DNA of 64,000 nt, from contig NZ_AP018164.1 of the NCBI RefSeq assembly GCF_002356315.1, positions 4,092,001 through 4,156,000 of the forward strand, in the 5' to 3' direction. Each line of letters begins with the position of its first letter. Position 1 is the stretch's first letter. A program made the translations under genes and the position numbers. The notes beneath the pieces were generated by a model. It was not told the DNA's origin and did no database searches. It saw only the letters and a program-made list of their open reading frames with translations. Origin of the DNA: Mycobacterium shigaense. GTDB lineage: Bacteria; Actinomycetota; Actinomycetes; Mycobacteriales; Mycobacteriaceae. Shown here piece by piece: positions 41,308 to 49,832 of the stretch.

Positions 41308-42144
41308 GTGACCTCTACAGACGGGCCCGCAAAAGAAGCCGTCTCCCTCAGCGGTGTTTCCGAGACCGCCCTGCTGACGCTGAACGCGCGGGCCCAGGAG
41401 GCCCGCCGCCCGGACTCGGTGATCGACGACCCGATGGCGATCGCGCTGGCCGATTCGATCGACGTCGACTTCGCGAAGTTCGGCACGGCCCACCAGGGCA
41501 TGGCCATGCGGGCGCGCGTCTTCGACAGCCGGACACTGACATACCTCGACGAGCACCCCGCGGCCACCGTGGTCGCGCTCGCCGAGGGGCTGCAGACCAG
41601 CTTCTGGCGCATCGACGCCGCCCGGCCAGAGGGTCGATTCCGTTGGCTCACAGTCGATCTACCGCCGATCATCGAGGTGCGCACCCGGTTGCTGCCAGCG
41701 TCGCCGCGGGTGCGGTTGTGCGCCCAGTCCGCGCTGGACTACAGCTGGATGGACGCGGTCGACGCCTCGAACGGGGTGTTCATCACCGCCGAGGGATTGC
41801 TGATGTACCTGCAGCCGGAGCAGGCACTGGGGCTGATCGCCCAGTGCGCCAAGCGGTTTCCCGGCGGACAGATGATGTTCGACCTCCCGCCGGGGTGGTT
41901 CTCGAAGCTGACCCGATGCGGCGCGATGCGGACCACACGACGCTACCGGGTGCCGCCGATGCCGTTCAGCCTCTCGGTCCGCCAAGCCGCCGGGCTGGTG
42001 AGAACGCCGGGAGTACGGGCGGCGCGCGACGTCAGGCCGCTGGCCGGACGCGGCTCGCTGTTCAACGCCGCGGCGGCCTTCATCTACCGCGCGCCGCTGC
42101 TGGAGCCGCTGCGTCCCACGGTGACGCTGCTCGAATTCGGCTGA
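41308..42144 (+). CDS. class I SAM-dependent methyltransferase (Omt-like), copy 2
   Basis: A 278-residue paralogue of the preceding gene, alike along its whole length (VSETALLTLNARAQEARRPD, VVALAEGLQTSFWRID, FITAEGLLMYLQPEQALGL). Differences cluster in the C-terminal third, which may change the substrate. TACGTT (41295-41300) ends seven bases before GTG 41308, so it has its own leaderless promoter even though it sits just downstream of copy 1. It ends seven bases before the convergent GntR gene. Confidence 0.87.
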   Translation: MTSTDGPAKEAVSLSGVSETALLTLNARAQEARRPDSVIDDPMAIALADSIDVDFAKFGTAHQGMAMRARVFDSRTLTYLDEHPAATVVALAEGLQTSFWRIDAARPEGRFRWLTVDLPPIIEVRTRLLPASPRVRLCAQSALDYSWMDAVDASNGVFITAEGLLMYLQPEQALGLIAQCAKRFPGGQMMFDLPPGWFSKLTRCGAMRTTRRYRVPPMPFSLSVRQAAGLVRTPGVRAARDVRPLAGRGSLFNAAAAFIYRAPLLEPLRPTVTLLEFG

Positions 42145-42151
42145 GGAGGCC

Positions 42152-42517
42152 TTACTCGTCGGGCACGTTGGTGAGGTAGCGCATCGCGTCCGACTTCGTC
42201 AGGCCCAGAGCCCGCGCCACTTCCACGTATTCCTTGGCCGCGGCCGCCATCGCGGCGTCGGTCGGGTCGAAGCGGGAGATGAAAGTGCCGAAGCGCCCGC
42301 GGGTTTCGACGATTGCCGCGGATTCCAGCTCGCGGTAGGCGCGGGCCACCGTATTGGCCGCCACCCCCAGCTGGCCCGCCAGGTCGCGGACCGTGGGCAG
42401 GCGGCTGCCGGGCGGGAGCGCGCCGGCGCGGACTCCGTCGATCACCTGGGTCCGCAATTGGTCGAACAACGGCTTGCCCGCCTTCGTGTCGACCCGTAGC
42501 CAATCCCGCAGCTCCAC
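42152..42517 (-). CDS. GntR-family regulator, Rv1152-like
   Basis: A 121-residue YtrA-type repressor: winged helix with LPTVRDLAGQLGVAANTVARAYRELE (about residues 40-65) and a short C-terminal helix pair, without a large ligand domain. GATACT (42529-42524, minus) ends six bases before its GTG. It is divergent from the sirtuin with 47 bases between starts, so it probably controls both promoters. Confidence 0.9.
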   Translation of the reverse strand: MELRDWLRVDTKAGKPLFDQLRTQVIDGVRAGALPPGSRLPTVRDLAGQLGVAANTVARAYRELESAAIVETRGRFGTFISRFDPTDAAMAAAAKEYVEVARALGLTKSDAMRYLTNVPDE

Positions 42518-42523
42518 GTGTCC

Positions 42524-42558
42524 AGTATCACCCAGTCGCCGCCGCGCCCGACTATGTT
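42524..42558. promoter_or_regulatory. divergent leaderless -10 boxes of the GntR and sirtuin genes
   Basis: GATACT (minus, 42529-42524) and TATGTT (plus, 42553-42558) each end six bases before a start codon. The 23 bases between them would hold any GntR operator. Confidence 0.5.
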
Positions 42559-42564
42559 TGTTGA

Positions 42565-43281
42565 ATGCGGGTGGCGGTACTCAGCGGTGCGGGGATTTCC
42601 GCGGAAAGCGGCGTGCCGACATTCCGCGACGACAAGAGCGGGTTGTGGGCCTGCTTCGACCCCTACGAGCTGTCCAGCACGCAGGGCTGGCACGACAATC
42701 CCGAACGGGTGTGGGGATGGTATTTGTGGCGCCACTACCTGGTGTCCACGGTCGAACCCAACGACGGGCACCGTGCGATCGCCGCATGGCAGGACGCCGC
42801 CGAGGTCAGCGTCATCACCCAGAATGTCGACGACCTGCACGAGCGCGCTGGCAGCGCGCCGGTGCATCACCTGCACGGCAGCCTCTTCGAATTCCGTTGT
42901 GCCAGTTGCGGTCTAGCCTATACCGAGCCCCTGCCGCCGATGCCCGAACCCGCCCTTGAAGTCGAACCGCCGCTGTGTCCGCGATGCGGCGGACTGATCC
43001 GGCCCGACATCGTCTGGTTCGGTGAGCCGTTGCCCGACGGGCCCTGGCAACGCGCTGTCGAGGCGACGCGGATCGCCGACGTCATGGTGGTGGTGGGAAC
43101 CTCGGCCATCGTCTACCCCGCGGCCGGCCTCCCCGATCTCGCGCTGGCCAACGGCACGGCCGTGATTGAGGTCAATCCCGAGCCCACCCCGCTGTCGGCA
43201 AGCGCCACGCTCAGCATCCGGGAGTCGGCCAGCCAGGCTCTGCCGGGGCTGCTGCAACGGCTGGGCTCCCTGCTGAAGTAA
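42565..43281 (+). CDS. class III sirtuin deacylase (CobB/SIRT5-like, Rv1151c)
   Basis: A 238-residue NAD-dependent protein deacylase. GAGISAESGVPTFRD and TQNVDDLH bind NAD; HHLHGS holds the catalytic His (His104). Four cysteines (112, 115, 138, 141) bind zinc. Tyr53 and Arg56 in WYLWRHY form the pair that, in SIRT5 and CobB, prefers succinyl- or malonyl-lysine. It should reverse lysine acylation in the cytoplasm. Confidence 0.94.
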   Translation: MRVAVLSGAGISAESGVPTFRDDKSGLWACFDPYELSSTQGWHDNPERVWGWYLWRHYLVSTVEPNDGHRAIAAWQDAAEVSVITQNVDDLHERAGSAPVHHLHGSLFEFRCASCGLAYTEPLPPMPEPALEVEPPLCPRCGGLIRPDIVWFGEPLPDGPWQRAVEATRIADVMVVVGTSAIVYPAAGLPDLALANGTAVIEVNPEPTPLSASATLSIRESASQALPGLLQRLGSLLK

Positions 43282-43284
43282 CGA

Positions 43285-43938
43285 CTAGGGCCTGCGCGCG
43301 CGGCCGATCGCTAACTCTGACACCACCGGCCGGATCGACCAGAAGGGCAGCGTCCGTTCCCGCCGGGAGGTGTCCACCTCGAAACCGGCATCGACGATCA
43401 TCCGCTCGGTGTCGCGATGGGTGTGGCAGTTACCCAGCAGCGCGGGCCACACCGTCGCGTCGGCGCACCGCTGCAACTTGCCCCGGGCGCCCTTGCTGGC
43501 CACATGCTCGAGATAACGCAGCTGCCCGCCGGGGTAAAGGAACGACATCAGGTCGCGTAGCACGCCAACAGGGTCGTCCACCGAGCACAGCACCAGCGAG
43601 CACACCACTGCGTCGAATAGTTCCTCGCAGCGAAACCCCTCCGCCGTCTCGGCGATCACCTGGACCGGAACCGGTGCGGCTGCCGCCGCCGCCCGGGCGC
43701 GGGCGGCCAGGCGGGGTTCGGGCTCGATGGCGATCACCTGCTCGACCGAATCGGGATACAGCGCGAAGTTCGTTCCGATGCCGGCGCCGACTTCCAGCAC
43801 CCGCCCGGACAGGCCGGCGAGCGTCTCCAGCCGAAGACGGCGGACCGCGCGGGCCTCATGATTGACGGCGACGGGCCAGACCCGAGCGAAAAATGGATGG
43901 TTGACCGTGTGCGCCGCGCAACCCGCCCCCTGCGTCAT
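43285..43938 (-). CDS. SAM-dependent methyltransferase, Rv1147-like
   Basis: A 217-residue class I methyltransferase. GRVLEVGAGIGTNFALYP binds SAM, with VIAIEPEPRLAARAR, FDAVVCSLVLCSVDDP and LRYLEHV. It resembles phospholipid N-methyltransferase/METTL7-like enzymes annotated for Rv1147. AAGGAG lies upstream of the ATG. It sits between the sirtuin and mmpL13, as in M. tuberculosis. Confidence 0.86.
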   Translation of the reverse strand: MTQGAGCAAHTVNHPFFARVWPVAVNHEARAVRRLRLETLAGLSGRVLEVGAGIGTNFALYPDSVEQVIAIEPEPRLAARARAAAAAAPVPVQVIAETAEGFRCEELFDAVVCSLVLCSVDDPVGVLRDLMSFLYPGGQLRYLEHVASKGARGKLQRCADATVWPALLGNCHTHRDTERMIVDAGFEVDTSRRERTLPFWSIRPVVSELAIGRARRP

Positions 43939-44048
43939 CTGAGACTCCTTCGAAGATCAGTGTGGCGTCCCAGCCCCCGCCGGGCACCGCGCCAGCCTGA
44001 CGAATCTACCTTAACGACAAACTCCGGACGCGAGGAGCGGTTCGTCGA

Positions 44049-46406
44049 TCAGCCGATCTGCGGTACCGGCTCCCCGATCGGTTCGTTGTCATCGCGCTGC
44101 CGCGCAACCCCGGCAGGCCCGACGGGCTCGACGTCGCCGGCGGGGCCGCCCTCGTCGATGCCGAACCGCTCGTGCACCCACACCAGCGGCTTGGGCGCCC
44201 ACCAGTTCCACCGGCCCATCACGTGCATGAACGCCGGCACCAGCACCATCCGCACCAGCGTGGCGTCCGCGGCGACGGCCAGCGTCAGGCCGAGGCCGAA
44301 CATCCGCATGAACGACACGTGCGCGGCAATGAGCGCGGCGAACGACATCGACATCACCAGCGCCGCCGCGGTGATCACCCGGCCGGTGCGCGCGACGCCG
44401 TGCGCGACCGCATCGTCGTTGGCGGCGTGCGCTTGCCTCGCGGTCGAGTTCGCCGGCCGGTACCGCAGCCAGTACTCCCGGATCCGGGCGAGCAGGAAGA
44501 CCTCGTAATCCATGGACAACCCGAACGCGATGGAGAACAACAGCACCGGCATGTTGGCCACCAGAGTGCCGCTCGGCGTGGTGCCCAGCGCGCCGAGGTG
44601 GCCGTCCTGAAAGATCCACACCAGCGCGCCGAACGCGGCGGTCAACGACAAGACGTTGCACATCAGGGCCTTGACGGGCAGCACGACGCTGCCGGTGAGC
44701 AGGAACAGCAGCACGAAGGTCACCGCGGCCATCACGCCCAGCACGGTCGGCAGCCGGTCGGTGACGGCGTCGACGCTGTCCCGGTTGACCTGGGCGACAC
44801 CGGCCATCTCGACGGTTCGGCCGGCCGGGCCCGCCACCGCATGCAACCGCTTCAGCTGCGTACCGGAGGGCTGCGAGAACAGCGGCGCGGTGCTGCCCAC
44901 GGTCAGGAAGGCGCTGCCGTCAGCCAAGCCCGTGGCCGCCGCCGGGGGTCCCACCTGGTTGCCCGCCACGAACGTCCCGCCCGGCGCCGAGACCGCCGAC
45001 ACGTCGGGGACCCGGGACAGGTCGGCCGCGTACCTCTCGAGATCGGCGGGGCCGACCCCGCCGGCGTCGGGCACGACGACGGGCACCGAGGTCGCGAAGT
45101 CGTGGGCGAAGTTGTCGCGCAACTGGTCACCGACCTGATGCGCGGAGGCCGACCGCGGCAGTACCCGATCGTCGGGGAAGCCCCACTTGACGGAGACGAA
45201 CGGAAGGCCGAGCAGCACGAGCAGCGTGACCACGGCCAGGCCGGTCGGCAGCCAGTGCCGCATCACGAACTTGCTCGACTGGTACCAGAACAGCTGCTCG
45301 ACGGCCTCGTGCGCCGGCTCGACTTTCCCATCCGCCGAGCCCCACAGCCGCCGGCCCAGCCGGCGCACGTTCAGTGCGTCCAGGCGGGGACCGAGCAGCG
45401 CGATGGTGGCGGGGGTGAGCACGATGGACGCCAGCGCGACGAAGGCCACCGTGGCCACACCGGCGTAGGCGAACGACTTGAGAAAATACATGGGGAACAG
45501 TGCCGTCGCCGACATCGACAGCGCGACGGTGATCGCGGAGAACAGCACGGTGCGACCGGAGGTCGCCATGGTCCGGATCAGGGCCTGTTCCCGGTCGATG
45601 CCCTCGGCCAGTTCGTCGCGATAGCGGCTGACGATCAGCAGCGTGTAGTCGATAGCCAGCGCGAGGCTCAGCGCGGTGCTCAGGTTGAGCGCGAAGATCG
45701 ACACCTCGGTGGTGAACGTGAACAGCCGCAGCACCGACATGGAACCCACGACCGCCAGCGCGCCGAGCGTCATCGGTAGCGCGGCGGCCAGCAGGCCGCC
45801 AAACACCCAGATCAGCACCAGGAAGCTCAGCGGCAGCGCGATCATCTCCATGACCACCAGGTCGGCCTGGTTCTGGGTGTTGATCTGGGCGTACTCCATC
45901 GCCGAGCCGCCGGCCCGAACCGTGACGCCGTCGCGGTCGTGCACGAATTGGTCCGCCAGGGTTGCGGCGTTGTTCTGCGCGTTGTTTTCGCCGCCCTTGA
46001 GATTGACCACGATTAACCCCGACTTGCCGTCCTTGCTCATCAGGTCGTCCGAGGCTCCCGGGGCGAGCGGAACCGGCCGGGTCCACGGCGAGGAGGCGTT
46101 GTACACCAACGGCGAGTGCTGCAATTGCCGGACGAGGTCGGTACCCACGGCGCGGGCCTGGTCGCCGACGGCGCCCTGCGGCGAAGTCACCAGGATCAGC
46201 ATTTGCTGGCCGCTCTGGCCGAACTTGTCGGTCAACACCGAGATGGCACGCGCGGATTCGGACTGAGGGTCTTGGAAGCCGCCCGGGGCCAGGCTCTTGG
46301 CGACGGGGATGCCGAACACGGCGGCGGCGACGAAGACCAGCGCGCCGACCGCGAGGATTCGGCGCGGTGCAGCGATGGCCAGTCGAGCGATTCGTTGCAA
46401 CAACAT
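44049..46406 (-). CDS. mmpL13: MmpL13-like RND transporter, single intact ORF
   Basis: A 785-residue MmpL protein of the shorter class: an N-terminal helix, a periplasmic loop, helices with ALAIDYTLLIVSRYRDEL, a second loop, and helices with GLSMDYEVFLLARIREYW. Both Asp-Tyr proton-relay pairs are present. The start ATG 46406 follows GGGAGGG; the longer frame to 46439 is less likely. In M. tuberculosis the homologue is split as mmpL13a and mmpL13b. The cargo is unknown. Confidence 0.92.
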   Translation of the reverse strand: MLLQRIARLAIAAPRRILAVGALVFVAAAVFGIPVAKSLAPGGFQDPQSESARAISVLTDKFGQSGQQMLILVTSPQGAVGDQARAVGTDLVRQLQHSPLVYNASSPWTRPVPLAPGASDDLMSKDGKSGLIVVNLKGGENNAQNNAATLADQFVHDRDGVTVRAGGSAMEYAQINTQNQADLVVMEMIALPLSFLVLIWVFGGLLAAALPMTLGALAVVGSMSVLRLFTFTTEVSIFALNLSTALSLALAIDYTLLIVSRYRDELAEGIDREQALIRTMATSGRTVLFSAITVALSMSATALFPMYFLKSFAYAGVATVAFVALASIVLTPATIALLGPRLDALNVRRLGRRLWGSADGKVEPAHEAVEQLFWYQSSKFVMRHWLPTGLAVVTLLVLLGLPFVSVKWGFPDDRVLPRSASAHQVGDQLRDNFAHDFATSVPVVVPDAGGVGPADLERYAADLSRVPDVSAVSAPGGTFVAGNQVGPPAAATGLADGSAFLTVGSTAPLFSQPSGTQLKRLHAVAGPAGRTVEMAGVAQVNRDSVDAVTDRLPTVLGVMAAVTFVLLFLLTGSVVLPVKALMCNVLSLTAAFGALVWIFQDGHLGALGTTPSGTLVANMPVLLFSIAFGLSMDYEVFLLARIREYWLRYRPANSTARQAHAANDDAVAHGVARTGRVITAAALVMSMSFAALIAAHVSFMRMFGLGLTLAVAADATLVRMVLVPAFMHVMGRWNWWAPKPLVWVHERFGIDEGGPAGDVEPVGPAGVARQRDDNEPIGEPVPQIG

Positions 46407-46646
46407 GGTTGCCCTCCCCCGGCGGCAACGCGCCGGCACGCGCCGCCCCGCGGGGGCCTATCAGCGCTTTCTTACAGGTGTCAAAGAGTTTCTTTGCAGG
46501 TACGAGGCGCGCGGCCGGATGGTTCAACCGCTCAGCAAACGATCGGGCGAGGGGCCCCGAGAGGGCGTCCGCAACCGCGCTGGCGACGCAGGAATCGGCT
46601 ATTACCCGCCGGGAACCTACCCGCGAGTAAATTGCCAAGATTTTCC

Positions 46647-46687
46647 GAATCGTGACTCAAAGATTCCTTAATGGTTGCTCTTACGCT
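46647..46687 (+). promoter_or_regulatory. leaderless promoter with an upstream inverted repeat
   Basis: TACGCT (46682-46687) ends seven bases before ATG 46695. GAATC and GATTC (46647-46651 and 46662-46666), ten bases apart, cover the -35 region and could bind a regulator. The rest of 46407-46694 holds nothing clear. Confidence 0.45.
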
Positions 46688-46694
46688 CAATGTC

Positions 46695-46826
46695 ATGTGG
46701 ATCGACGACACGAGCGCAGACGTCATCAAGGCTGACTTCGATGCCCTCTACCACGGCGACATGCTGGTGGAAGGCGAGACCTCCGAGCAGCTCGAAGACT
46801 GGCAGTTCCTGCAAACGGCAAGCTGA
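46695..46826 (+). CDS. 43-residue acidic small protein
   Basis: ATG 46695 opens MWIDDTSADVIKADFDALYH and ends LEDWQFLQTAS, stop 46824-46826. It is acidic, with Trp at both ends. The ATG is seven bases from TACGCT, so the mRNA is probably leaderless; an in-frame ATG at 46671 lacks a ribosome site. A strong terminator at 46912 ends the unit. I do not recognise a family. Confidence 0.55.
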   Translation: MWIDDTSADVIKADFDALYHGDMLVEGETSEQLEDWQFLQTAS

Positions 46827-46830
46827 CCTG

Positions 46831-46899
46831 ATGAGCATGCTCGCGCGGCTACTGATGGCCGAACCCGCCGTCAGTCGATGGTTCCGTCGGTCCCACTGA
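46831..46899 (+). CDS. 22-residue basic mini-ORF
   Basis: MSMLARLLMAEPAVSRWFRR plus SH, starting four bases after the preceding stop. It is amphipathic and basic, unlike its acidic neighbour. No ribosome site is visible, so it would depend on reinitiation. Low certainty. Confidence 0.3.
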   Translation: MSMLARLLMAEPAVSRWFRRSH

Positions 46900-46911
46900 A
46901 CCTGACTGAAT

Positions 46912-46947
46912 AAACGAAAGCCCCCGCCACGGCGGGGGCTTTCGTTT
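46912..46947. terminator. strong Rho-independent terminator
   Basis: A 17-base arm (46912-46928) pairs perfectly with 46931-46947, centred on GCCACGGC. It is A-rich at the left foot and T-rich at the right, so it works in both directions. It separates the plus-strand mini-transcript from the minus-strand SDR gene. Confidence 0.88.
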
Positions 46948-46962
46948 CGGCGGCTCGAGCGC

Positions 46963-47715
46963 TCAGCGGGGCGCCATGCGGATCGCACCGTCGAGGCGGA
47001 TGACCTCGCCGTTGAGCATCGGGTTTTCGACGATGTGCACGGCCAGCGCGCCGTACTCGTCGGGGTCGCCCAAGCGGGCCGGGTGCGGCACCTGCTTGCC
47101 CAGCGACTTCTGCGCCTCCTCGGGCAGCGAGCCCAGCAGCGGCGTCTTGAACAACCCCGGCGCGATGGTCACCACTCGGATCAGCTCGCGGGACAGGTCG
47201 CGGGCGATCGGCAGCGTCATGCCGACCACGCCGCCCTTGGACGCCGAGTAGGCGGCCTGGCCGATCTGGCCATCGAACGCGGCGACCGAAGCGGTGTTGA
47301 TGATGACCCCGCGCTCCTCACCGAGGGGTTCAGTCTTGGCGATGCGCTCGGCGGCCAGTCGCAGCACGTTGAAGGTGCCGATCAGGTTGACCCCGACCAC
47401 TTTCTTGAACGCGTCCAGCGGGAAGGGGCCGTCCTTGGACAGCGTCTTGATGGCGTTGCCGATGCCCGCGCAGTTGACGTTGATGCGCAGCGGGCCCATC
47501 GCCTCCGCGGCGTCCAGCGCCTTGCCGACCGCGGCCTCATCGGTGACGTCGGCCTCGACGAAGCGCGCCCGATCCCCCAGCTCGCGGACCGCGTCCTCGC
47601 CGCGCAGGTCGATCACGACCACCTGCGCGCCGCGGTCGAGCAGTCGCTTGGTGGTGGCCAGGCCCAGGCCCGACGCTCCCCCGGTGACGACGGCTACGGC
47701 GTCCTTGATCTCCAT
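46963..47715 (-). CDS. SDR, 17-beta-HSD10/3-hydroxyacyl-CoA dehydrogenase type II-like (Rv1144)
   Basis: A 250-residue classical SDR. TGGASGLG binds NAD(H), NCAGIGN follows, and catalytic Ser/Tyr/Lys are in NTASVAAF and YSASKGG. It resembles HSD17B10-type 3-hydroxyacyl-CoA dehydrogenases. It lies next to mcr, also on the minus strand, which suggests a role in branched-chain acyl-CoA breakdown. A palindrome lies 26 bases upstream. Confidence 0.9.
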   Translation of the reverse strand: MEIKDAVAVVTGGASGLGLATTKRLLDRGAQVVVIDLRGEDAVRELGDRARFVEADVTDEAAVGKALDAAEAMGPLRINVNCAGIGNAIKTLSKDGPFPLDAFKKVVGVNLIGTFNVLRLAAERIAKTEPLGEERGVIINTASVAAFDGQIGQAAYSASKGGVVGMTLPIARDLSRELIRVVTIAPGLFKTPLLGSLPEEAQKSLGKQVPHPARLGDPDEYGALAVHIVENPMLNGEVIRLDGAIRMAPR

Positions 47716-47741
47716 CCCGAGTCCTCTCCTGCTGCGCTCTG

Positions 47742-47761
47742 CCGACCAACCTGTTGGTCGG
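47742..47761. promoter_or_regulatory. perfect palindromic operator candidate
   Basis: CCGACCAAC-CT-GTTGGTCGG has nine-base perfect arms and a two-base centre, the shape of a TetR-type operator. It sits in the 48 bases between the mcr stop and the SDR start. Confidence 0.6.
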
Positions 47762-47763
47762 GA

Positions 47764-48846
47764 CTATACCCAGCCCTCGAGCACGTCCCGGCCGTCGGGC
47801 ACCGACACCGCCGGGCGGGGCAGGTCGTTGGCGGTGCGGGAGAACCGCGGCGCGGGCCGCGGCTGCAGGTTGCCGTCTACTTCGTAGAAGGTGTCCCGCT
47901 CGGTGTTGTGCGGCTCGGTCTGCACCTCGCCGAACGCCAGCACGGGGGTCACGCAGGCGTCAGACTGGGCGAACACCTTGGCCCAGTGGTCGCGATCGTG
48001 GGCGCCGAAGGCCTCGGTCAGGGCCGCCCGCAGCTCGGGCCAGCGGTCGGCGTCGTTCTGGGCGGGCAGGTCGGCGCCCTCGAGACCGAGGCCGGCCAGC
48101 ATCGCCGCGTAGAACTGCGGCTCGATGGCGCCCACCGCGACGTAGCGCCCGTCGGAGCACTCGTAGGTGTCGTAGTAGGGCGCGCCGGAATCGAGCATGT
48201 TGGTGCCGCGCTCGTCGGTCCACATCCCCGAGGACCGGAACTGCCATATCATCTGCGCCAGCACGCTGGAGCCGTCGACCATGGCGGCGTCCACCACCTG
48301 CCCCTTGCCGGAGGTCTGGCGCTCCCACAGCGCGGCGAGGATACCGACGAGCAGGAACATCGAGCCGCCACCGAAGTCGCCGGCCAGGTTCAGCGGCGGC
48401 ACCGGTCGCTCGTTCACCCGGCCGATGGAGTGCAGGATGCCGTTCAGCGAGATGTAGTTGATGTCGTGGCCGGCTTGCTGGTTGCGCGGCCCGGTCTGGC
48501 CCCAGCCGGTCATCCGGGCGTAGACCAGACGTTCGTTGAGCTTGGCGCAATCCTCGGGGCCCAGCCCCAAGCGCTCGGTGACGCCGGGACGGTAGCCCTC
48601 GATCAGGACGTCGGCCTTGGCGATCAGGTCGAGCACCAGCTGCCGGCCCTCGTCGGATTTCAGGTCGGCGGCCACGATGCGCCGGTTGCGGTTCGTGTTG
48701 TCCCGCACGGCGGCAACCGGATTCACCGACGGCCGATCGATGCGCACCACGTCGGCGCCCAAATCACCGAGGATCATCGCCGCATGCGGTCCCGGGCCGA
48801 TGCCGGCCAGCTCCACTACCCGTAGTCCCTTGAGCGGTCCTGCCAT
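47764..48846 (-). CDS. mcr: alpha-methylacyl-CoA racemase Mcr
   Basis: A 360-residue family III CoA-transferase fold enzyme that matches Rv1143. It epimerises 2-methylacyl-CoA so that branched chains, such as the cholesterol side chain, can enter beta-oxidation. LAGIGPGPHAAMILGDLGAD, RNRRIVAADLKS, AGHDINYISLNGIL (catalytic His) and NLAGDFGGG (catalytic Asp) are visible. It lies upstream of the SDR in the same direction. Confidence 0.95.
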   Translation of the reverse strand: MAGPLKGLRVVELAGIGPGPHAAMILGDLGADVVRIDRPSVNPVAAVRDNTNRNRRIVAADLKSDEGRQLVLDLIAKADVLIEGYRPGVTERLGLGPEDCAKLNERLVYARMTGWGQTGPRNQQAGHDINYISLNGILHSIGRVNERPVPPLNLAGDFGGGSMFLLVGILAALWERQTSGKGQVVDAAMVDGSSVLAQMIWQFRSSGMWTDERGTNMLDSGAPYYDTYECSDGRYVAVGAIEPQFYAAMLAGLGLEGADLPAQNDADRWPELRAALTEAFGAHDRDHWAKVFAQSDACVTPVLAFGEVQTEPHNTERDTFYEVDGNLQPRPAPRFSRTANDLPRPAVSVPDGRDVLEGWV

Positions 48847-48933
48847 GACCCACCGACCTTTCGTCTGCCCTGACGCGTGTCAACCAGTTGGCATCTTCGC
48901 AGCTGCCCCGAAGGAGCGCGCAACCCGGTCGCC

Positions 48934-48939
48934 TAGGGT
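48934..48939 (+). promoter_or_regulatory. -10 box of the EchA-like gene (leaderless)
   Basis: TAGGGT ends six bases before ATG 48946. Confidence 0.5.
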
Positions 48940-48945
48940 GAGCCC

Positions 48946-49764
48946 ATGCCGGAATCCGCCATCGCCGCCCTCGCTCCCGTCGCAGGCCTCGACGTCACCC
49001 TGTCCGGGGGCGTGCTGTCGGTCACCATCAACCGCCCCGACAGCCTCAACTCCCTGACCACTCCCGTGATCAGCGGGCTTGCCGACACCATGGAACGCGC
49101 GGCCGACGACCCGGCGGTCAAGGTGGTGCGCCTCGGTGGCGCTGGGCGCGGCTTCTGCTCCGGAGCGGGCATCAGCGCCGACGACATGTCCGGCGGTGGC
49201 GGAGTCCCGGACGACATCATCATCGAAGTCAACCGACTGATCCGAGCCATCACCGCGCTGCCGCATCCGGTGGTCGCCGTCGTTCAGGGACCTGCGGCGG
49301 GCGTCGGTGTTTCCCTCGCCCTGGCCTGCGACATCGTCTTGGCTTCGGAGAAGGCGTTTTTCATGCTCGCCTTCACCAAGATCGGGTTGATGCCCGACGG
49401 CGGCGCGTCGGCACTGATCGCGGCCGCGATCGGGCGGATCCGCGCGATGCGCATGGCGCTGCTGGCCGAGCGGCTGCCGGCGGCCGAGGCGCTGGCGGCG
49501 GGCCTGGTCACCGCCGTCTATCCGGCCGACGACTTCGACGCCGGAGTCGCCGAGGCGATTTCGACGCTGCTCGCCGGTCCCGTGGTCGCCTTCGCCAAAA
49601 CCAAGGACGCGATCAATGCGGCCACGCTGACCGAGCTGGATGCCACCCTGGAGCGGGAGTACCGCGGGCAGTCGATCCTGCTGCGGTCGCACGACTTAAG
49701 GGAGGGCACAACGGCATTCCAGCAGCGCCGCACCCCGCAGTTCACCGACCAACTGCAGGCTTAA
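48946..49764 (+). CDS. enoyl-CoA hydratase/isomerase, EchA10/EchA11-like
   Basis: A 272-residue crotonase. The oxyanion loops are GAGRGFCSGAGISADDM and GPAAGVGVSLALACDIVLAS. Position next to mcr matches Rv1142c/Rv1141c (echA10, echA11); only one copy is found here. It would hydrate or isomerise enoyl-CoA. It is divergent from mcr with about 100 bases between starts. Confidence 0.9.
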   Translation: MPESAIAALAPVAGLDVTLSGGVLSVTINRPDSLNSLTTPVISGLADTMERAADDPAVKVVRLGGAGRGFCSGAGISADDMSGGGGVPDDIIIEVNRLIRAITALPHPVVAVVQGPAAGVGVSLALACDIVLASEKAFFMLAFTKIGLMPDGGASALIAAAIGRIRAMRMALLAERLPAAEALAAGLVTAVYPADDFDAGVAEAISTLLAGPVVAFAKTKDAINAATLTELDATLEREYRGQSILLRSHDLREGTTAFQQRRTPQFTDQLQA

Positions 49765-49832
49765 TCCCGGCCGAACTGGCCATCCTCCTATGGGTCGGTT
49801 CCGAATAACCGGCGGGCACGAGAGGAGACCCG

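Noticed and set aside
44172..45779. 535-codon plus-strand ORF over mmpL13
   Set aside because: Shadow frame with His/Arg/Gln repeats; mmpL13 on the minus strand has all family motifs.
46614..46629. possible lipid-regulator motif (TACCCGCGAGTAA) upstream of mmpL13
   Set aside because: The inverted partner is imperfect and I could not match it to a known operator with confidence.
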